A DNA stretch of 36,405 nt from Mesaphorura yosii (taxonomy: Eukaryota > Arthropoda > Collembola > Poduromorpha > Tullbergiidae), in the NCBI GenBank assembly GCA_009869945.1, contig WIXG01000584.1, positions 1 through 36,405 on the forward strand, given 5' to 3'. The position numbers were made by a program, and so were the translations under genes. Below, piece after piece: positions 29,806 through 36,405 of this stretch (position 1 is its first letter; every line of letters starts with the position of its first letter). The notes beneath the pieces are model-generated. The model ran no database searches. It worked only from the letters and a program-made list of their open reading frames with translations, and had not been told where the DNA came from.

Positions 29806-31044
29806 TTGCCCATAAGCGGGTGGAACAGTTGTGCCGTGTACGCTGAGCAACACGCGTACGTGCTTCCACGCAGAGATGGACGCTATTCGACGGCGTTGAT
29901 GAGACTCAATCCTTTGAATGGCGTCGTGGAAGAGGTTTCGGTGGACACCTCGACATGGCCCTTCCAACTGACGGCCACTTCTTGTGCGTACGTACCGAAA
30001 CTCTCCAGGATTTATGTTCTGGGTGGTTCGGAAGACGAGGAAGGGGACGGAAGGTGAGGAGACGGAGAGAAAGATGGATGAGATTTCATACATTCACCTT
30101 GGGAGCGATGAGATTCCCATTCCAAGTAGAACTACTACCACGACGACTACTACTACGGAGCCGCCCCCCATCGGGGAGGAAGACTGTGAGGACGGTGCGA
30201 CTAAATTCATTCCAGACCCAGAATGCTGCAAGGACTTCATCATGTGTCATGCCGGCGTGCCAACAGCTTTCCACTGCGACCTCGGTCAACAATTCAACCC
30301 TGAAACGAGGCGGATATTATTATTACGCTCCTGAGAATACTGAAATTTTGCATGAAAACAATTATCTGTTACATATGCATTACTTTCATGAGAAAACAGT
30401 TACTTTGCATAACGCTACCTCTGCATGAAAATACTGACTTTATGCATTTAAATATTTCTTTGCTGCATAACCAAAGTTTGCATGAAAGTATTTAAAGAAC
30501 TCATGAGAATCCAGCGTGATGCGTACAAATTAGTTGATACTCAGTCCCTGTCCTTTCTCGAAAAGGCATTTCCTAACCGCTCGAGGACACTTACTCCAAT
30601 GTTTTCGTTGGCTGAATACGTGCTCGAATGAGTTGGAAGGACTGATTCTGATCCTAAATTCCATTTCCGACCGGACTTAAGGGTCAATCTAATCAATTTT
30701 AGGTTCGGTTTGTTTGAGAAGTGAGGCATGGGCACCTAAAACTGCAAGTTTTGTACGTTTTGGGTGTTGTTACGTGGAATGCACTCGAGGAATTTTCCAG
30801 TTTTCTCATGAGCTTTTTGTATTGTTTCATGCAAATTTGCGTCAGGTTTAAAATAATTCCTCTAATGCAAAGCAGGAATTATTTTCTTATGTTTGGGAGA
30901 AATAATCTCATGCAAAATTTCAGTTGTTTTATGGTTCGTTTTTTCATGCAACACTTTAGTATTCTCAGGCACTAAATAATTGACACCCAAACGAGGCAGA
31001 GTGCTGACAAGAACGTGGTCAAGTGCGGTAATCGATACGGATAA
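29806..31044 (+). pseudogene. 5'-truncated kelch + CBM14 gene broken by a MITE
   Basis: The left part encodes kelch-like repeat sequence (WNSCAVYAEQHAYVLP, then ALMRLNPLNGVVEE, then LSRIYVLGG). A 52-nt intron (30054-30105) would join it in phase to a Thr-rich linker and a CBM14 chitin-binding domain (DCEDGATKFIPDPECCKDF, IMCHAG, FHCDLGQQFNPETR). At 30312 a transposable element interrupts the last part. After the element the frame resumes (TRQSADKNVVKCGNRYG, stop at 31042-31044), restoring the final Cys. Upstream of 29806 there is no kelch sequence, although a propeller needs several repeats; the scramblase 3' end lies there. So this is a partial copy lacking its 5' part and then hit by an insertion. 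Confidence 0.6.
30303..30997. mobile_element. MITE with inverted ends and 9-bp target-site duplication
   Basis: The element covers 30312-30988, flanked by the exact direct repeat AAACGAGGC (30303-30311 and 30989-30997). Its ends are inverted: CCTGAGAATACT at 30331 and AGTATTCTCAGG at 30958-30969, with TTGCATGAAAA / TTTTCATGCAA further in. The outermost bases begin GG at both ends. Many TGCATGA/TCATGCA motifs lie subterminally on both sides. There is no transposase frame, so it is non-autonomous. A 9-bp duplication fits Mutator-like (MULE) elements, but the family is not proven. Confidence 0.75.
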
Positions 31045-31433
31045 ATTCTACAAAATAATTTATGATAGACTATTGCATGTTGAATTTACCAACCCCGTTT
31101 ATTACAAAAGGCGGGTTTTCATTCATTTCAAAATTGCCAATTAAAAAGAAAATTTTTCACATGTCGTGTACAAAAATAAAGTCTGGTGAAAATGTTAACG
31201 TTTAGGGTCCCGGCGGCCAACCTTTCTAATTAGCACCAGTTCCGTGAACCAATTAAGGGTATGGAATACACGAGGCACTGAAAACTTAATTTCCAATTTC
31301 ATTGATTAGAATTTTCACACTGAGTGATCGCACTTTGCTCTTCGACGTCTTGAGTTATGTACAGAGTCCTTTCCATTCTCTCACACGATTCCAGTTGGCT
31401 TCCGTCGCCTGAGGAGCAAAGAGCAAAGTAAAA
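31045..31433. other. AT-rich spacer before the chemoreceptor gene
   Basis: About 390 bp with no gene seen; it should contain the promoter of the following gene. Confidence 0.4.
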
Positions 31434-32949
31434 ATGTTGTCAGCTCTCTGTTTCCGGTCGTTGGCCATCACCGCCAAGTTTGCCAGGTTCTTCCGCATCA
31501 CTCCGTACGGTTGGGACGATGCCAAGTCCGAGTTTGAACTTCGAAGCTTGACTTGGAAGGAGATGGCGTCCTCCTGGGCTGTGTTCGTCCTTATCAGCAT
31601 TCACTGCAACTTTTCGTTCTTTCAATGTGTGAGGCAACTGATTCGTTCGGGAGGTTCGGCGACGACGTTCATGCTGGAGTTTGCGTACGTGGTCCCATTC
31701 AGCATGAGTGTGTACCTGCAGCTGGGGCAGCTGAGACACCCGGAGGCCATTGTCACTTTGACGAATCAGTTCGTCCGAGTCGAGAAAGAGCTGACCGCAA
31801 GATTCGAATTGTTGCCGCCAGACAAGAGAAGCGGTGACGGCCGTATTGGCACGCTCACCAAAGCCTTTTTTCGCCTCGCCGGGGCACAGACTTTCTGCGC
31901 AGGTTGCTTCTTTCTCATGAAACCCGACCGTGAAATATTTGTGTATCATTTGTTTGGACTGCAAGATCATTGGGCCTTTCTCTGGCTGCCCTTCGAAATA
32001 GTGCCGTACGCATTCGCCTGGTTGCATGCCGCATTCAGCGTGAATTTCGGGTTAACGTCGGTGCACACCGTGCGATTTTGGCTTAGACAACTCAGGTAAG
32101 CAATGCAACATGCAACTATGAGCCAAAGATAGGCTCTCCGGAACGGAGAATGGAAAGCCAGAGTTGTCTGGAATTGGAAGAGCCGGAGAGCGTGTATAAG
32201 ATGTAGCTTAGAGAATGGAGAGAAGTGATAGATTGGAGAGTGAGGAGACGGAATATACCGGAGAGACGAAGTGGAGAGAACACAGTGTGGTATGTATTGG
32301 ATAGGCAGTTTTTCTGAGGGAGCCGGAGAGTGGAGAGAAGCGTCAGGCTAGAGAGTGGAGAGAATATAGGCAAGTGCAGGTAGCACTATGACTTAAAAAG
32401 TCTAATTTGATGGGGTAAGGTGCGCGAATCTGTTTCGGATTTTACAGTTGTTCAGCTGAAAACTCAAAGTACACGGGGAACGAGATCAGAGCCCCTGACA
32501 AAATAGTTGGGATTTATCGATCCCTTCAATTAATCATTCATCTCTTCAACTACACTTATGCTGACATCGTCGCACCATGCGCCCACCTTTTCGCAACCAC
32601 GACCCTTACGATGGCGATATTTGGCACGATCCACTTCGTGGGCAAGCTTCCATGGGGAGCGTACGCAACGTTTCCGGTGTTGGGCCTGCTCACGACCATC
32701 TACGTGGGCATCGCCTTCCGATACTGCCCAGGAATGAATGACGCGACCGAAGCACTCATCAAAGACCTGCAGGGCAGACTCCACTCGTACCCGCCATCAA
32801 CCAGGGAGGAGCTGCGTAGAACAGTCCGAACGTTTATGCACCTGAAGATCTACAGCGGGCCATTCTTCACTTACGAGTGGACAACCATCGTCGCGACGTG
32901 GCAAGTTGCCGGAGACTACGCCTTCACTCTGCTCATTGGGTTTAAATAA
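31434..32949 (+). CDS. Seven-transmembrane chemoreceptor-like protein (GR/OR type)
   Basis: Exons 31434-32095 and 32448-32949 join in phase across a 352-nt intron to 387 aa, the usual size of arthropod gustatory/odorant receptors. Hydrophobic segments fall at about 47-62 (MASSWAVFVLISIHC), 75-95 (FMLEFAYVVPFSMSVY), 145-160, 180-215 (WAFLWLPFEIVPYAFAWLHAAF), 240-275 (YRSLQLIIHLFNYTYADI and on) and 285-315. A charged loop (AIVTLTNQFVRVEKELTARFE) and the YRSLQLIIHLFN stretch resemble divergent springtail-type receptors. The TYxxxxxQF signature of classical GRs is not seen at the C-terminus. Ligand unknown. AATAAA lies at 32993. It is convergent with the IR-like gene. Confidence 0.65.
32125..32390. 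repeat. GA-rich degenerate tandem repeat in the receptor intron
   Basis: Repeated GGAGAGTGGAGAGAA-like units (near 32185, 32215, 32240, 32262, 32325 and 32352), often preceded by CC. The copies are diverged and unevenly spaced. They lie inside the single intron of the receptor gene and account for its unusual length. Confidence 0.55.
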
Positions 32950-32992
32950 TAGATCAGGCACAGGAACATTCCACTCAATTAAGAATACAGAA

Positions 32993-32998
32993 AATAAA
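32993..32998 (+). terminator. Poly(A) signal of the chemoreceptor-like gene
   Basis: AATAAA 44 nt after the stop codon. Confidence 0.55.
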
Positions 32999-33142
32999 CA
33001 TTTTGCTACTTAAGTTTAATCAGACTAAATAACCAAAAAAAGCTGACATAAACAGCAGCTTATGAAGGTTGAATGTTTTTCAAAACAAATACAGCAAAAG
33101 GTCCACGTGTGCTTCGAATGAATTCGTAGCATTGGCTCGACA

Positions 33143-33250
33143 TTTGATTTGATTTGATTGCTTTATTGGGTCTTAACGGATCAACAAAATTAATTCCTGC
33201 TCTCCCTCCGGAGACCACTAAATTAAAGGAACTTTTATTGTTATTTTTTG
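33143..33250 (-). mobile_element. Possible non-LTR retrotransposon 3' tail
   Basis: On the minus strand a frame ending VDPLRPNKAIKSNQ runs into CCCAATAAAGCAATC and then three AAATC units, the form of a 3' end with a short tandem tail. It lies between the 3' ends of two convergent genes. No reverse transcriptase remains, so this is a truncated copy at best. Confidence 0.3.
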
Positions 33251-33326
33251 TATCACATGACAAAGTAAATTAATTCTTTTCTTGCAAAGAAACCTTTGTT
33301 TTGTTAGTAGCTTTTCAAGATGCAGG

Positions 33327-33332
33327 TTTATT
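33327..33332 (-). terminator. Poly(A) signal of the IR-like gene
   Basis: AATAAA on the minus strand, 66 nt beyond the stop at 33398. Confidence 0.55.
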
Positions 33333-33397
33333 AAAAGTAATACACTTTATAATTCACCTAACCTAATTCCTGGTTTCTGTTTTGTTAAACTGGGCTC

Positions 33398-36063
33398 CTA
33401 AAATACAATTGCCTCCAACCTATGCCTGCGCGCCAGCAAACCGCTTACCAATGCCCGAATATAAGCATGGTCAATCACGGTGCGGAATTGTTCCAAAAGA
33501 AAGGCTAAAAATGCAGCGCAAGCGCCATAGCCCAGAATGAAGAACGCTGTTTGTAAGTTCGAGTCCATTGTCAACCCTTTGAAATAATGTTCATCCTCCA
33601 AACCCACTCGCCGCCTCCGCCGCAAATTTTCCATCTCGGAGCGCCAAATATGTGGATTCTTCTTATCCCACCATCGACTCCACAAATCGTAGATACCCGA
33701 GGCCAGGAGTCGCTGTAGGCGCTTGTAAGTGTACGACACAATCCTGTCCAACCCAATGCCTCCATTGAACATCATCCCCGTCCACTCCGTGCCCACACTG
33801 CCGCCCACCTTTGAAACCACTGCTGCGCGTCCACCTCCCTTATCGGCGGTACGTTGGGCTAGGTATTCGGTAAAATACGCCAACTCCTGCTCAGTTTCCG
33901 CGATGCCCGACTTGTGGCAGGACGAGACTGAGTCCAGGAATTGCGTCACATGGCGGACGACGATCGTGGGTTCGTCCTGAAACTGGTGGAAATCGGTTGC
34001 AAAAATTGTCATGGCTGGCGTACTTCTCTTTCCACCGCCGGCGCCATCGTCTTCCTTCCGTTCGACAAGCGTCCAAGAATCCCACGCGGGGATCTGACTC
34101 CTCCTAACCCCTCCACAACCAACAATTTTGTCTACGGCTCGGCACTGGCGCTGCAACATGTCTGCAAGCACCTGGTTGTTGCGGCTGCAATAATTGTATT
34201 CATTTCCGGATGGTGTAGTGGAAGAGGAGGCAGTAATGGAGTCGTTGCTGCAGCAAGGATGCATGTAACTGTCTACCACAGTCATATTATGCGCCTCCTT
34301 TTCCCAAGTAAGCGGGACACACTGGAAGCACACGTTTGGCTTCCACTGATAAATGGTAAACCCCTCCAGTTGAGAAATGTGACTCAAGTTGAAGGCAGTG
34401 GGCACTGGACTAACCAGTTCGCTTATAAAGAGACCCATGTACGCTGCTGAGAGGATTGTTGATGAAAGAAGCGACCAGATTCTGAATGTCAGCATGAAAG
34501 CCGTACTTCGTACTTCTGACCGAAAATCTGTGGACACGCCTATTAGGGCCCCAAATCCATTCACGAGCAAATTGTGCAGCAGGGTCCACACGGAGGAGTT
34601 GGCTCCAAGACGGGCTATGGAGGCCGCGAGCAGGAAAGCGGAGAGGAGGAGAACTGTTGACACGGTGAGGTACCACGAGGCGGTGTCGTAGGGATCCACG
34701 AAAAACTGGAAACTCAGGGCACTACGACTTCCATGGCAGGAGGCTATATAAATATGCCGAGATCCTGAAATGCTCAAGAAGTTGTGCAATCCGCCAACGT
34801 ACCCCGGTATTGTGGTTGTACCGGCCGCCAGCTCTCTTACCCATGACAGTGTTTGGTATAACCATATCTCGACAGTGTCATTTTGCGGGTTTAGTTCACA
34901 GCGGGTGTCGACCACCTCCTGCAGCATATTCTCTGCCAGCAAGTATGTGGTGATCGTTTCCAGAGTGACAGGTTCAGGCCGGAAAGGGTTCGCCGTAATA
35001 TTTGAGGGCCGAACTGGCACCCGCGTCGTGCTGTTTGTAATTGCAATGGCAAGCTGTTCAAGACTACTATACCACCATTCAGGACCTTCCCTTCGACATT
35101 TGACGTATGATACATTGTGCACTGCCCAATTCCGAAGCACGTGCTCGGGTCCGCCAAGTTCATAACTCTCAAGTTGCATGTTTATTGAGTAAATCTGCCT
35201 CCTGCGGGGAAATAAACCTTGAATTTTAGGTTACGTTCAATAACTTCAAAAGTTGCAGCCGACCTGCACGAGCCAGGCGCTCGTCCTCCAGCAGATCCTT
35301 CTCCTCCGCAATCCACCAATGGAAGAAGGAGGAAGGGACGGTGACCGCCATAGGTTCCTTCGATTTCGTAGCGCCTAGCGACCGCGTTCTTCTTGGGCGG
35401 CCTCGCGGCAACATCGGCAACAGTGTGGAACAGAATGTAGTGCAGACGGACTTGGTAAGTCTGAGGGTATAGTTCCAATGCCGGCAGTGTCCCAGCACCT
35501 GCTCCTCCTCCAACCTTATCCACCGTCCAAAGCACATAAATCGGGGGATATTGTAAGCACCCCAACCCAAGGAACCTTCTTTCATGGAGCAGTACGTGCA
35601 CGCTGACATCACAATCGTGATTGTCCACGTCGAAGTCCTGCACGGGCAAGTGCACTGTCGTCTGAAGCCCTTTGACGTCTCGACTGAGCAAAAGATGGAG
35701 CACGAAAAGGCGTTCAACAGGTCTCACCTGCAAACTCCTGCTTGGGGACCTCTCCGAAACGTTTACGAGAGTAGAGACGGAAATTGGGCTCACAGGAGAC
35801 GGGTCTATGTCCTCGTGGCGGTTGCCAAGCATAAGGTGAACCCAACTATCCGGGAATTCCTGCAGGAGCCAGCGAAGTGGAGGCCGAAACGGTGCGGAAT
35901 GTCGCGAAGGTGAAGATGATGCACCAGCACTCAGGCTCACTATACCAAGAAGAACCCCAAAGACGGGTGGCAGAAGGAACAGGGACAAAACTTCCAATGC
36001 ACGGGTCATGTCTCTTGTGTTGTTGCCTGCTGTCATGGACACCAAACTTCCGATTGACCACAT
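33398..36063 (-). CDS. Divergent ionotropic-receptor-like protein (iGluR channel type)
   Basis: Exons 36063-35264 and 35201-33398 join in phase across a 62-nt intron to 867 aa; starting at the third Met (36009) would give 849 aa and a cleaner signal peptide (ALEVLSLFLLPPVFGVLLGI). A long, poorly conserved extracellular part (N-glycosylation sites such as NVS, NST) leads to the channel region. That has DPYDTASWYLTVSTVLLLSA (M1), WTLLHNLLVNGFGALIG (pore), FRIWSLLSSTILSAAYMGLF (M3), a second ligand-binding half with many Cys, and FFILGYGACAAFLAFLLEQF (M4). This is iGluR/IR topology. The usual glutamate-binding Arg/Thr/Asp set is not recognisable. Probably chemosensory; ligand unknown. The frame of the first exon between 35260 and 35400 is the least certain part. 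Confidence 0.65.
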
Positions 36064-36405
36064 CAGAACCAGTTAATTCTACTCTATATGATTGAAAATG
36101 GGGCAGCAACCACTTTTAAATTAATTGCTCACTCGAAGTCAGAACAATCTGGTTATACGATGATTTGTTTTATCAATAGAAAGCAATACACCCATTTTTT
36201 GAAAGCAGAAACCGGAATATTAAATGAAACCGGACCGGACAGCATGAGATTTATTTATTTGTTAGAAGGTAACACCCTTTTTACAAAGCCTGACAAACCT
36301 CAAATAGCCTAAATAACGGCTTAATATTTTTTTGTCGATGAGAAAAATCCTTTCAGCCATAGAAAAATTAATTCTTCCAGCAATAAACAAAAATACGTCT
36401 TTAGC
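36064..36405. other. AT-rich window end, no gene seen
   Basis: Upstream flank of the IR-like gene; no protein-like frame and no clear promoter element. Confidence 0.4.

Noticed and set aside
35226..35717. An alternative frame of the IR-like first exon with FFHWWIAEEKDLLEDERL
   Set aside because: The segment looks protein-like, but it splices in phase to exon 2 only with an improbable 40-nt intron; the chosen frame joins with a 62-nt intron in phase. Kept as an uncertainty in that gene.
35722..35765. A 44-nt possible intron (CAG|GTGAGA ... TTGCTCAG) in the IR-like first exon
   Set aside because: Removing it leads within about 20 codons to a stop; the unspliced frame stays open.
1..36405. CRISPR arrays, bacterial operons, rRNA or prophage
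   Set aside because: Spliced genes with poly(A) signals show a eukaryotic chromosome; no regularly spaced direct repeats of CRISPR type and no rRNA-like stretch were seen.

Overview
This is eukaryotic nuclear DNA, most likely from an arthropod. The protein-coding genes are broken by short GT-AG introns, mostly about 50 to 140 nt, and end close to AATAAA signals. Several core promoters carry TATA boxes and TCAGT-type initiators. The gene content includes a GH18 chitinase with a chitin-binding domain, Disabled, a seven-transmembrane chemoreceptor-like protein and an ionotropic-receptor-like protein, all of which point to arthropods. The flavour of the two chemoreceptors and the presence of bacterial-type enzymes resemble springtails (Collembola), but a crustacean is not excluded; this placement is inference. 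The conserved genes have GC-rich coding sequence, and the 25-36 kb part is AT-richer and richer in repeats and decayed genes.

Layout. 0-2.4 kb: a GGTACC-rich minisatellite, then a lysosomal glucosylceramidase (GH30) on the minus strand. 3.0-3.7 kb: a small secreted ML-domain (NPC2/MD-2-like) lipid-binding protein, divergent from it. 4.1-5.5 kb: two small convergent genes, one an unrecognised basic protein, the other a secreted peptide with three CX6C motifs; their poly(A) signals are interleaved. 5.5-7.8 kb: mostly non-coding, with one weak candidate micro-gene. 7.8-8.7 kb: a Ras-dva/Dexras-like small GTPase with a C-terminal CaaX box, convergent on a chitinase (9.0-11.4 kb, eight exons). 12.0-18.2 kb: a very large Disabled adaptor (PTB domain, DPF motifs, long Arg/Ser/Tyr-rich tail). 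18.2-20.3 kb: non-coding. 20.3-23.6 kb: PTER (phosphotriesterase-related) and a PHB-depolymerase-like esterase in tandem.

24.4-24.9 kb holds an intronless secreted LAS/M15-type metallopeptidase domain of bacterial type that sits behind a well-formed TATA + TCAGTC promoter. This is the most interesting gene in the window. 25.1-25.8 kb: a degenerate C2H2 zinc-finger gene. 26.9-27.7 kb: a frameshifted NB-ARC (NLR-like) fragment. 28.6-29.7 kb: phospholipid scramblase. 29.8-31.0 kb: a 5'-truncated kelch + CBM14 gene split by a ~677-bp MITE with inverted ends and an exact 9-bp target-site duplication. 31.4-36.1 kb: the two chemoreceptor-like genes, convergent, with a retrotransposon-like tail between their 3' ends.

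The genes do not form one pathway. Several are secreted or endolysosomal (glucosylceramidase, ML protein, chitinase, PHB-depolymerase-like, LAS peptidase) and would fit digestion or defence. All exon structures were inferred by eye from splice signals and reading phase; no transcript evidence was available.
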